Shown here in pieces: positions 54,002 to 61,673 of a stretch of 64,000 bases of DNA; the first letter of the stretch is position 1; each line of letters starts with the position of its first letter. The DNA comes from Acidisoma cellulosilyticum (lineage in GTDB: Bacteria > Pseudomonadota > Alphaproteobacteria > Acetobacterales > Acetobacteraceae): contig NZ_JAESVA010000004.1 of the NCBI RefSeq assembly GCF_020621385.1, forward strand, positions 248,001 to 312,000, written 5' to 3'. A program made the translations under genes and the position numbers. The notes under the pieces are model-generated. The model saw only the letters and a list, made by a program, of their open reading frames with translations, made no database searches and was not told where the DNA came from.

Positions 54002-55002
54002 CCGAGCGCCTGCCGCTTCATCTCATCAGCGGATTTCTCGGCAGCGGCAAGACGACGCTGCTGCAGCGCATGCTCGGCGCGCCGGCGCTCGGTGACAGCG
54101 CCGTGCTGGTCAATGAATTGGGAGAAATCGGGCTCGACCATCATCTGCTGCGGCATATCGATGGCGAGACGGTTTTGCTGCGCAACGGCTGCGTCTGTTG
54201 CACCGTGCGGGACGATCTGGGCGCGGCGTTGAAGGACCTGCTGTCACGCCGCGCTCGGGGCGAGATTCCCGGTTTTTCCCGCGTGATCGTCGAAAGCACG
54301 GGCCTGGCTGACCCGGTGCCGATCCTCTCGACCATCGCGGCCGAGCCGTCGCTACGCCATCACGTCCGGATCGGGCGTGTCATCACGACGGTGGATGCGG
54401 TGAACGCTGGCTTGCAATCCCGGCAGCAGCCGGAATTCGCCAGCCAGATTGCGGTCGCCGACCGCATCGTGCTGACCAAGACCGATATCGCGGATGCCGG
54501 CACGATCGCAGCGGCGATGGCGCAGCTGCGCCTGATCAATCCCGGTGCCGCGATCGACCGCGCCATGGCCCCCGATCTCGATGTCGCTGATCTGCTGGCC
54601 GAGCCGCAGACATCGGCCGCACTCAGCGCCGAGGCCAGCGCCTGGACGCGGCCAAGCGCACGCTTCCAGGCGGTTGCGGCGCATGACGCCGGGGTGCAGA
54701 GTTTCTGCATGGTCTTTGATAGGCCGATCGACTGGGTGACGCTCGGCATCTGGCTGACCATGCTGCTCCATGCCCATGGCGAGCGGGTTTTGCGGGTCAA
54801 GGGTCTGCTGGATATCGCGGGCAGCGATTATCCCGTGGTCATCAACGGCGTGCAGCATGTCATGCATAAGCCTTTGCATCTGGATGCCTGGCCGGACGAG
54901 GATCATCGTTCTCGGTTGGTCTTTATTCTGCGCGATCTGCCCCGCGATCTGGTCGAGCGGTCCTGTCTCGCCTTTCTCGGTCTTGTTCCCGCCTATGCGT
55001 GA
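53998..55002 (+). CDS. CobW/COG0523-family GTPase (metal chaperone)
   Basis: The 334-residue G3E GTPase has the P-loop GFLGSGKTTLL at residues 12-22, the metal-binding CVCC at 65-68 (NGCVCCTVRDDL), VVEST-like VIVESTGLADPVP and the guanine motif LTKTDIADA. The C-terminal CobW domain includes WLTMLLHAHGERVLRVKGLL. These proteins load Zn, Co or other metals into client enzymes. Likely clients here are the metal-dependent cyclase, deacetylase-fold or hydantoinase enzymes; this is inference from operon position. Confidence 0.9.
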   Translation: MTERLPLHLISGFLGSGKTTLLQRMLGAPALGDSAVLVNELGEIGLDHHLLRHIDGETVLLRNGCVCCTVRDDLGAALKDLLSRRARGEIPGFSRVIVESTGLADPVPILSTIAAEPSLRHHVRIGRVITTVDAVNAGLQSRQQPEFASQIAVADRIVLTKTDIADAGTIAAAMAQLRLINPGAAIDRAMAPDLDVADLLAEPQTSAALSAEASAWTRPSARFQAVAAHDAGVQSFCMVFDRPIDWVTLGIWLTMLLHAHGERVLRVKGLLDIAGSDYPVVINGVQHVMHKPLHLDAWPDEDHRSRLVFILRDLPRDLVERSCLAFLGLVPAYA

Positions 55003-55014
55003 CGGAGGATTATG

Positions 55015-55740
55015 ATGCCTGCACTGCTCAATTGCGACATGGGCGAATCCTACGGGCTGTACAAGCTCGGCGAGGATGAGGCCTTGATGCCGCTGATCGA
55101 TGTCGCGAACGTCGCCTGCGGCTTTCATGCCTCAGACTTCAACCATATGCGCGCGACCGTCCGGCTGGCGAAGCAGCAGGGGGTCGCGGTCGGCGCCCAT
55201 CCGTCACTGCCGGACCGCCAGGGTTTCGGCCGGCGGGAGATGGCGATGAAGCGGGAGGAGCTGGCGAATTGCCTTATCTATCAGGTCGGCGCGCTGAAGG
55301 GCTTTCTGGAAGCGGAAGGCATGGTGCTTAATCATATCAAGCCGCATGGCTCGCTATTTGGCATGGCCGGACGGTTGGAGCATATCGCGCATGCCATCTG
55401 CGATGTCGCCGAGATCTTCAAAGTGCCGGTCTTCGGCATGCTCGGCACCTTGCATGAGACGATCTTCCCGGCCCGTGGCATCCCGTTTCTGGCGGAATAT
55501 TACGCCGATCTGGAGTATGACGACGAAGGTCGTCTGATCATCACGCAGGTGCATGACGCGGTCGACCCCGCTCTCGCCGCCGCGCGCTGCACGCGCGCGA
55601 TCAGGGAAGGGCTGACGCAGACGGTGGGCGGCCGGGATGTGCGGGTGGGGGCCGAGACCATCTGCATTCATTCCGATACGCCCAATGCCGTCGATATCGC
55701 GACGGCCGTGCGCGCGGCCATCCGCGCCGAGGCTGGCTGA
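55015..55740 (+). CDS. pxpA: 5-oxoprolinase subunit A / LamB-YcsF family protein
   Basis: The 241-residue protein shows the family start LLNCDMGESYGLYKLGEDEA, then VACGFHASDFNHM, GAHPSLPDRQGFGRREMA and LNHIKPHGSLFGMA. PxpA works with PxpB and PxpC in ATP-dependent cleavage of 5-oxoproline to glutamate. GGAGG is 6 bases before ATG 55015 and only 3 before ATG 55012, so 55015 is preferred. The next gene, a biotin carboxylase, overlaps its stop (TGATG). A second homolog is at 60941. Confidence 0.92.
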   Translation: MPALLNCDMGESYGLYKLGEDEALMPLIDVANVACGFHASDFNHMRATVRLAKQQGVAVGAHPSLPDRQGFGRREMAMKREELANCLIYQVGALKGFLEAEGMVLNHIKPHGSLFGMAGRLEHIAHAICDVAEIFKVPVFGMLGTLHETIFPARGIPFLAEYYADLEYDDEGRLIITQVHDAVDPALAAARCTRAIREGLTQTVGGRDVRVGAETICIHSDTPNAVDIATAVRAAIRAEAG

Positions 55741-57119
55741 TGCGCAAGCTGCTGATCGCCAATCGGGGGGAGATTGCGGTGCGTATCGGGCGCGCCGCGC
55801 GGGCGCTTGGCATCGCGACTGTCGCTGTCCATTCCGAGGCGGATGCGACAGCGCTGCATGTCACCTCGGCCGACGAAGCCGTCGCCATCGGCCCCGCCCG
55901 CCCGGCGCAGAGCTATCTGGTGGTGGAAGCCATCATCGCCGCCGCCCAGGCGACGGGCGCCGATGCCATCCATCCGGGTTATGGGTTCCTGGCCGAGAAT
56001 GCGGGCTTTGCCCAAGCGGTGGAGGCGGCAGGGCTTATCTTCGTCGGCCCGACGCCAGCGCAGATTGCCATGATGGGCGACAAAGGCCGCGCGCGCGAAG
56101 CGGCGGAGGCCGCTGGCGTGCCGGTGCTGCCGGCGAGCGGGCGCATTGCGCCCGGCGCCTTCGACGGCTTGGCGGAGGCCGGGGCCCGCGTCGGCTTTCC
56201 CTTGCTGGTCAAGGCGGTCGCCGGCGGTGGCGGCATCGGCATGCGCCTGGTGGCGAAATCCGAGGACCTGCTGCCCGCGGTGGAAGCCCTGCAATCCATG
56301 GCCGCGCGGGCCTTCGGAGACGGCACCGCCTATCTGGAGCGCTATGTCGCGGCAGCACGGCATGTCGAGGTGCAGGTTTTCGGCCTCGGCGACGGTCGCG
56401 CTGTCCATCTGTTCGAGCGGGAATGCTCTGTCCAGCGTCGGTTCCAGAAAATTGTCGAGGAGAGCCCATCCCCTGGCATTACCCCGGAAACCCGCGCTGC
56501 CATGTGCCAGGCCGCGCAGGCCTTGGCGGCGGCGGTCGGCTACCGCTCCGCCGGAACCATCGAATTCGTCGTCGATGACGAAACCGGTGCCTTCTATTTC
56601 CTGGAAATGAATACCCGCATTCAGGTCGAGCATCCGGTGACGGAGATGATCACGGGCGTCGATCTTGTGCAGGCGCAGCTGCGGCTGGCACAGGGGGAGG
56701 ATTGTTCCGCTGTGCTGGATGGGCTGACAGCGCAAGGCCATGCTATCGAATGCCGTCTTTGTGCCGAGAATCCCGAGCGCATGTTTCTGCCCTCGCCGGG
56801 CAAGATAACCCGGCTGGTATTGCCGGAGGCCGCTGGCCTGCGCATCGATACCGGTGTGCGGGAGGGCGATACCGTCACGCCCTTTTATGACTCCTTGCTC
56901 GCCAAGATCATTGTCCATGCGGCGGATCGCCCAAGCGCTATCGCGGGGATGCAGGCGGCTTTGGGCGCATTGACGATCGAAGGCATCATCACCAATCGTG
57001 AATTTCTTCTGCGTCTTCTGGCGCATCCAGCCTTCATGGCTGGCCAAACGCTGACAGGTTTTATCGACACCCATCGGGCAGCATTGTTTCCGCCCAAAAC
57101 CGGAGAGACAAGCGCATGA
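55740..57119 (+). CDS. Biotin carboxylase subunit (AccC-like)
   Basis: The 459-residue ATP-grasp enzyme starts MRKLLIANRGEIAVRIGRAA and has HPGYGFLAENAGFAQA, the glycine-rich loop KAVAGGGGIGMRLV, RHVEVQVFGLGDGRAVHLFE, FLEMNTRIQVEHPVTEMITG and an end region IITNREFLLRLLAHPAF. It carboxylates biotin on the 72-residue carrier encoded at 58978. Placement between pxpA and pxpB points to a pathway-specific biotin-dependent enzyme rather than fatty-acid synthesis. Confidence 0.93.
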   Translation: MRKLLIANRGEIAVRIGRAARALGIATVAVHSEADATALHVTSADEAVAIGPARPAQSYLVVEAIIAAAQATGADAIHPGYGFLAENAGFAQAVEAAGLIFVGPTPAQIAMMGDKGRAREAAEAAGVPVLPASGRIAPGAFDGLAEAGARVGFPLLVKAVAGGGGIGMRLVAKSEDLLPAVEALQSMAARAFGDGTAYLERYVAAARHVEVQVFGLGDGRAVHLFERECSVQRRFQKIVEESPSPGITPETRAAMCQAAQALAAAVGYRSAGTIEFVVDDETGAFYFLEMNTRIQVEHPVTEMITGVDLVQAQLRLAQGEDCSAVLDGLTAQGHAIECRLCAENPERMFLPSPGKITRLVLPEAAGLRIDTGVREGDTVTPFYDSLLAKIIVHAADRPSAIAGMQAALGALTIEGIITNREFLLRLLAHPAFMAGQTLTGFIDTHRAALFPPKTGETSA

Positions 57120-57985
57120 TCTATCCTGAACCGCGCTTCTTGCCAGGGGGGGATCGCTATATCCTGGTCGAGTTCGGCAATGAGATGAACCTGGAACTGA
57201 ATTTCCTTGCCCAGGGGCTGGCCGCCGCGATCGCCGAGGCGCGGATAAAAGGGGTGATAGAGACAGCGCCCTGCTTCGCCTCCATGCTCGTGCATTACGA
57301 GCCGGAGCTGATCGGTTTCGATGACCTGACGACCGAACTCTCCCGCCTGGTCGCCGGTCTGGGGCCATCGGACGCTTTGGAGCTGGAGAGCCGGCTTTGG
57401 TATTTCCCAGCGGTCTATCTCGATCCTTGGACGCGGGCCTGCGTCGATGACTATATCGCCAAGATCGCGCCCAAGACGCCGGATTGGGATTTGATGGTGG
57501 AATTGAACGGGCTGCGCGACACCGACCATTTCGTGCGCCTGCATTCGGGCACCGAATATTGGGTCGCGTCCCTGGGTTTCTGGCCCGGCCTGCCCTTCAT
57601 GATGGCGTTGGACCCACGGGCCAAGATGACGGCCCCAAAATACAATCCGCCGCGCACCTGGACGCCGGCTGGCGCCATCGGCCTTGGCGGCGCATCGACC
57701 TCGATCTATCCCGAGGCGCTGCCCGGCGGCTATCAGATCTTTGCGCGCACGCCCGTGCCGATCTGGGATCGGACGCAGCGATTTGCGGCCTTTGACGGGT
57801 CCATTTGTCTGTTCAAACCAGGCGATCGGGTGCGTTTCGTGCCTTGCTCGGTCGAGGAATTCGAGACGATCGAGCGTGAAGTGGCTGACGGGACCTATGA
57901 GTATAACATGGTCGGCTACGGCAAGTTCTCCGTCTCGCTCTATAATAAATGGACGGCATCGCTCAATGCAGGGAGGGTGTCATGA
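57116..57985 (+). CDS. pxpB: 5-oxoprolinase subunit B / KipI-AHS1 family protein
   Basis: The 289-residue protein contains the AHS1 (allophanate hydrolase subunit 1) domain: CFASMLVHYEPELIGFDDLT, VYLDPWTRACVDDYIAK, TEYWVASLGFWPGLPFMMAL and YPEALPGGYQIFARTPVPIW. It is longer than Bacillus KipI (about 240) but like urea-carboxylase-type AHS1 units with an extended N-terminus. It is coupled by 4-bp overlaps to the biotin carboxylase and to the AHS2 gene. Confidence 0.9.
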   Translation: MIYPEPRFLPGGDRYILVEFGNEMNLELNFLAQGLAAAIAEARIKGVIETAPCFASMLVHYEPELIGFDDLTTELSRLVAGLGPSDALELESRLWYFPAVYLDPWTRACVDDYIAKIAPKTPDWDLMVELNGLRDTDHFVRLHSGTEYWVASLGFWPGLPFMMALDPRAKMTAPKYNPPRTWTPAGAIGLGGASTSIYPEALPGGYQIFARTPVPIWDRTQRFAAFDGSICLFKPGDRVRFVPCSVEEFETIEREVADGTYEYNMVGYGKFSVSLYNKWTASLNAGRVS

Positions 57986-58962
57986 GCTTTGAGGTCATCA
58001 AACCCGGACTGGAAACCTCGGTTCAGGATTGGCCCGGGCGCTACGGTTATTGGAACCAGGGCTTTCCGCCTTCGGGACCTATGGATAGCTGGTCCTTCCG
58101 CCTCGCCAATCTGCTGGTGGGTAATCCGGTCGGTGCGGCCGCGTTGGAATGCCAGTATATGGGCCCGACATTGCGCTTTGACAGGGAAACCCTGTTTGCC
58201 GTGACGGGCGCCGATATGCAGCCGACGCTGGACGGTGTGCCGGTGCCGCTATGGGAAAGCGTTCTGGCGCAGCCGGGCCAGGTGCTGGCCATGGCCTTCG
58301 CCAAGCTTGGCACGCGCGCCTATATCGCGCTGGCCGGCGGAATTGAGGTGGCACCTTGGCTTGGATCGCGCGCAACCTTTCATAAGGCCGGTATCGGCGG
58401 CATGGAGGGCAAGGCGATAAAAGCCGGCCAGACCGTGCCGGTCGGCGCCGCGCCAGCGGCGGCCAAGCCGGGCCGCCAGGTAAAACCTGAGGCGAGACCT
58501 GTCATCGCGACCGATCGCCGGTGGGAGATCGAGGTGGTCGCCGGTCCCAATGATGATTGGATCGATGCGGCCGGGCATGAGCGGTTTCTCTCGACCGATT
58601 GGAAACTCTCCGGCAAGTCCGACCGCACGGGTTTCCGGCTTGATGGCCCGGAATGGAGTTTTACCGAGAAGGCGAAGAACAAGGCGCCGGAACACGGCTC
58701 CCTACCATCCAATATCATCGACCAGGGCTATCCTTTAGGTGCCATCAACCTTGCCGGCCAGACGCCGATTATCCTGGTCAATGACGGGCCTTCAATGGGC
58801 GGCTTCATCAACCCCTATACCGTGCCGCAGGCGGCTTTCTGGAAGCTCGGGCAATCCAAGCCCGGGGAATTCTATCGCTTCAAGGCCGTCAGCGTGACGG
58901 AAGCCCAGAGCATGGCGCGGGCTTTGAGCGCGATCTGCACCGACACCGCGATTACTGGTTGA
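57982..58962 (+). CDS. pxpC: 5-oxoprolinase subunit C / KipA-AHS2 biotin-dependent carboxyltransferase family
   Basis: The 326-residue protein starts MSFEVIKPGLETSVQDWPGR and has GFPPSGPMDSWSFRLANLLV, ALECQYMGPTLRFDRETLFA, GIEVAPWLGSRATFHKAGIG and PSNIIDQGYPLGAINLAGQT, all AHS2 signatures. In urea carboxylase the AHS1 and AHS2 domains carry out carboxyl transfer from biotin. The ATG overlaps the pxpB stop (ATGA). With accC and the carrier it reconstitutes a split urea-carboxylase-like enzyme. Confidence 0.92.
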   Translation: MSFEVIKPGLETSVQDWPGRYGYWNQGFPPSGPMDSWSFRLANLLVGNPVGAAALECQYMGPTLRFDRETLFAVTGADMQPTLDGVPVPLWESVLAQPGQVLAMAFAKLGTRAYIALAGGIEVAPWLGSRATFHKAGIGGMEGKAIKAGQTVPVGAAPAAAKPGRQVKPEARPVIATDRRWEIEVVAGPNDDWIDAAGHERFLSTDWKLSGKSDRTGFRLDGPEWSFTEKAKNKAPEHGSLPSNIIDQGYPLGAINLAGQTPIILVNDGPSMGGFINPYTVPQAAFWKLGQSKPGEFYRFKAVSVTEAQSMARALSAICTDTAITG

Positions 58963-58977
58963 GAGAGGGAGATAGGC

Positions 58978-59196
58978 ATGGTGACGGAAGTTCGCACCCA
59001 GACAGCCGGCAATGTCTGGAAGGTTTTGGTGCAGCCAGGGGATAACGTGGCCGAGGGCGATACGCTCTTCATCATGGAGGTGATGAAGATGGAGGTGCCG
59101 CATACCGCGCCCGTCGCGGGAACGGTCAAGGCCGTGCACGTCGCCAATGACCAGGAAGGGTTTGACGCCGACGTGCTGGCCATCGAACTCGAATAG
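58978..59196 (+). CDS. Biotin carrier protein (biotinyl domain)
   Basis: A 72-residue single-domain biotinyl protein with the attachment motif EVMKMEV (Lys near residue 39; usual form AMKME) and the flanking glycines of the hammerhead fold (QPGDNVAEGD, APVAGTVKAVHV). GAGAGGGAG precedes the ATG. It lacks the Pro/Ala-rich linker of acetyl-CoA carboxylase BCCP, as expected for a dedicated carrier of the accC-pxpB-pxpC enzyme. Its TAG stop is where the repeat element begins. Confidence 0.9.
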   Translation: MVTEVRTQTAGNVWKVLVQPGDNVAEGDTLFIMEVMKMEVPHTAPVAGTVKAVHVANDQEGFDADVLAIELE

Positions 59197-59375
59197 AGCT
59201 CTTCAGGGTTTGATAGAAGGCTGGCCGCCTTCACCTCGTCATCCGCGCACTGGTTGCGCGGAACTGCCCCTGGAGGCGCCTCGCCGGCCTCTTGCCTGCG
59301 GATGTGGGGAGATGCGCGGGTCGGGGCCCGCGCATGACAGATTTTTGCGCGCTTCCAATCCTGACAAATTCTAGA
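59194..59375. repeat. Second MITE/REP-like hairpin element
   Basis: This stretch repeats the organisation of 15206-15373: a TAGAGCTCTTCAGGGTTTGA left end, GTCATCCGCGC-actggtt-GCGCGG hairpin (59238-59262), a second hairpin ATGCGCGGGtcgggGCCCGCGCAT with GAC (about 59312-59337), a GATTTTTG stretch, and a right end whose reverse complement is TCTAGAATTTGTCAGG. It fills exactly the gap between two convergent genes and its ends overlap both TAG stop codons. Confidence 0.7.
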
Positions 59376-60738
59376 TAGCGGCGAGAGTCTTGTCGAGCGC
59401 GTCCAGAAGTTGGTCGCAATTCGCTTCGCTGAAAATCAACTGCGGCCGGATTTTGAGAACATTCGCATCCGGCCCGGTGGCGGAGATGAGGACGCGACGA
59501 TCCCGCAGGCCGTTCACGATCGCTAGCCCAACATCGATATCGGTTGTCTTGGCGACGCGATCCTTGACCAGCTCGACCCCGTAATAAAGACCGGTGCCGC
59601 GCACGTCACCGATCTGCTCATATCGCTGGCCGAGCTGCTGCAGACCCGCGAGCAGGGTGCCGCCGACCTTGCTGGCATTCGTCAGAAGGCCAGGGCTGAG
59701 GATTGTGTCGAGCGTGGCGCGGGCCGCCGCTATCGCCACCGTATTGCCACCGAATGTATTGAAATATCGCATGTCACGGCCGAAATCCTCAATGACTTCG
59801 GGGCGGAAAATGGCGCCGGCGACGGGATAGCCGTTGCCCATCGGCTTGCCCATGGTGACGATATCGGGATCGACGCCATGCCGGCTATAACCCCAGAGGT
59901 GATCGCAGGTACGCCCGAAGCCTGACTGCACTTCGTCCGCAATGAACAAGCCGCCGGCCTTGCGCACGATTTCGGCGACGGGGGCCAGAATATCCGTGGG
60001 ATTGACAAAGAGACCATCGGACGAAAACACGGAATCCACGATGAAGGCCGCAATTCCGTCACCGCGACGTTCAAGATCCTTGATCTGCTGAGCGACTTCG
60101 GCCGCCATGCGCGGACCGATCTCCGCCAGCGGAATCCGGTAGCTGTCGGGCGCCGATACCGTTCTCAGAGAGGGATCGAGCGTCGAATGCTTTCCGAGCG
60201 ATGGGGATATGGCCGCCACCGCGCCGGAATTGCCGTGATAGGCTTCCGAGGTGACGATGACACCGCGCTTGCCCGTGCGGTGGCGCGCCACGCGCAGCGC
60301 CAGGTCATTGGCCTCGGAGCCCGTGCAGGTGAACATGACGCAGCCGGTTCTGCCGATCTCACCGTCGAAGGTGGCGAGCAGACGTTCCGCATAATCCAGC
60401 AGGCCATCCTGCATATAGCGGCTATGGGTGCAGAGAATATCAAGCTGCTCTTTGATTGCGTCCACCACGCGCGGGGAGGAATGGCCGAGCGAGACGACAT
60501 TGTTATAGGCATCCAGATATTGATGGCCCTTGTCGTCATAGAGAAACACGCCTTCGCCGCGCGCGATCTTGACCGGTGTCCGGTAGAAGAGGCGATAGGC
60601 AGGGCCAAGCAGGCGTTTGCGGCGTTCGATGTGCCGGATGTCCTCGGCGTCGAGGCCGGATGCGCTGCTCGGGTCAAAACTATTGGGCATATCCCCACGA
60701 AACGCTTTGGTGAGCTTCGGGGTGCTGGTGGAGGTCAT
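59371..60738 (-). CDS. Class III PLP aminotransferase (AGXT2-like)
   Basis: The 455-residue enzyme has ARGEGVFLYDDKGHQYLDAY, NNVVSLGHSSPRVVDAIKEQ, TGSEANDLALRVARHRTG, FIADEVQSGFGRTCDHLWGY and the PLP lysine in TMGKPMGNGYPVAG. It belongs to the omega-aminotransferase group that includes alanine-glyoxylate aminotransferase 2 and beta-alanine or aminoisobutyrate transaminases, which would suit products of dihydropyrimidine or lactam opening. ATG 60738 has TAGGAT upstream; the frame runs to 60786 without support. It points toward the large plus-strand block. Confidence 0.88.
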   Translation of the reverse strand: MTSTSTPKLTKAFRGDMPNSFDPSSASGLDAEDIRHIERRKRLLGPAYRLFYRTPVKIARGEGVFLYDDKGHQYLDAYNNVVSLGHSSPRVVDAIKEQLDILCTHSRYMQDGLLDYAERLLATFDGEIGRTGCVMFTCTGSEANDLALRVARHRTGKRGVIVTSEAYHGNSGAVAAISPSLGKHSTLDPSLRTVSAPDSYRIPLAEIGPRMAAEVAQQIKDLERRGDGIAAFIVDSVFSSDGLFVNPTDILAPVAEIVRKAGGLFIADEVQSGFGRTCDHLWGYSRHGVDPDIVTMGKPMGNGYPVAGAIFRPEVIEDFGRDMRYFNTFGGNTVAIAAARATLDTILSPGLLTNASKVGGTLLAGLQQLGQRYEQIGDVRGTGLYYGVELVKDRVAKTTDIDVGLAIVNGLRDRRVLISATGPDANVLKIRPQLIFSEANCDQLLDALDKTLAAI

Positions 60739-60891
60739 CGTGATCCTAAATTTTTTCGATCTGATAGGGACGGAGTCTGACGGCAAAGCTTCCTGAAGCA
60801 GGTTGACGGATCATGAACAGGCGCGCGTCGCACCTTCCGGCTTAGCGCTTCCGCGCCTTGGTCGTGCAAGGCCCATAGGGCATTGCCAATA

Positions 60892-60910
60892 ATGGTATAT
60901 CATGTATCAT
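60892..60910. promoter_or_regulatory. Operator candidate ATGGTATA-N3-TGTATCAT upstream of second pxpA
   Basis: The 19-bp imperfect palindrome ATGGTATATCATGTATCAT is identical at 17 of 19 positions to the sequence at 63190-63208 upstream of the ABC transporter gene. It lies 31 bp before the GTG of the pxpA copy. The form is typical for FCD-class GntR regulators. The remainder of 60739-60940 shows no other element. Confidence 0.65.
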
Positions 60911-60940
60911 TGGCCATCTGCAGCGTCAAGGAATTGCCAA

Positions 60941-61663
60941 GTGAAGGTCACGATTAACTGCGACATGGGCGAAGCCTTCGGAATCTACCGCTTCGGAAGC
61001 GACGAAGCGCTGATGCCCTATGTTACCCACGCGAATATCGCCTGCGGCTTCCATGCTTCGGATCCGCGCGTGATGTGGCAGACACTGCGGACGGCGAAAG
61101 CGCATGGCCTGAATATCGGTTCGCATCCCGGACTGCCGGACCGGGAAGGGTTCGGGCGGCGCGAGATGAAGGTGTCGCGCGAGGAGGTCGCTGCCATGGT
61201 GATCTATCAAACCGGGGCGTTGCAGGGCTTCGCCGCGACGGAAGGCATCAAACTGTCCCATATCAAACCGCACGGATCGCTGATGGGCATGGCGCAGCGT
61301 CTGGACCATGTCGCGGAGGGGCTTGCGGATGCCGCGCTCGCACTCGGCCTGCCGATGATCGCCAATGCGGATTGCTGCATGTCGGACGTCTTCGCGCGGC
61401 GTGGCGTTCCCTTCACCTGCGAATTCTATGTCGACCTCGATTATGATGATGACGGTCGCCAGATCATTACCAAAGAGCATGAACCCGTCTCCGCCGATGT
61501 CGTCGGTGGTCTCGTTATCCGCGCCGTGACCGAGGGCCTGACCCGTTCGATCAATGGGCGGGATGTCGCGGTGACGGCGCAAAGCATTTGCGTCCATAGC
61601 GATACGCCGGGCGCGGCCGATGTGGCGCGCGCGGTTCATACTGCGCTGCGCGACAGGCTTTAG
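60941..61663 (+). CDS. LamB-YcsF family protein, second PxpA-like copy
   Basis: The 240-residue protein starts VKVTINCDMGEAFGIYRFGS and has ANIACGFHASDPRVM, GSHPGLPDREGFGRREMKVS and LSHIKPHGSLMGMAQRL, parallel to the copy at 55015. GTG 60941 is chosen since AAGGA lies 9 bases upstream and a longer frame would run through the operator. No pxpB or pxpC follows; instead a GroEL-like gene starts 10 bases after the stop, so this copy may act alone or with the distant pxpBC. Confidence 0.9.
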   Translation: MKVTINCDMGEAFGIYRFGSDEALMPYVTHANIACGFHASDPRVMWQTLRTAKAHGLNIGSHPGLPDREGFGRREMKVSREEVAAMVIYQTGALQGFAATEGIKLSHIKPHGSLMGMAQRLDHVAEGLADAALALGLPMIANADCCMSDVFARRGVPFTCEFYVDLDYDDDGRQIITKEHEPVSADVVGGLVIRAVTEGLTRSINGRDVAVTAQSICVHSDTPGAADVARAVHTALRDRL

Positions 61664-61673
61664 GCGTACCGCC

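Noticed and set aside
55740-59196. Housekeeping acetyl-CoA carboxylase accBC
   Set aside because: The biotin carrier is a bare 72-residue domain, and both genes are interleaved with AHS1/AHS2 genes, so a dedicated carboxylase fits better.
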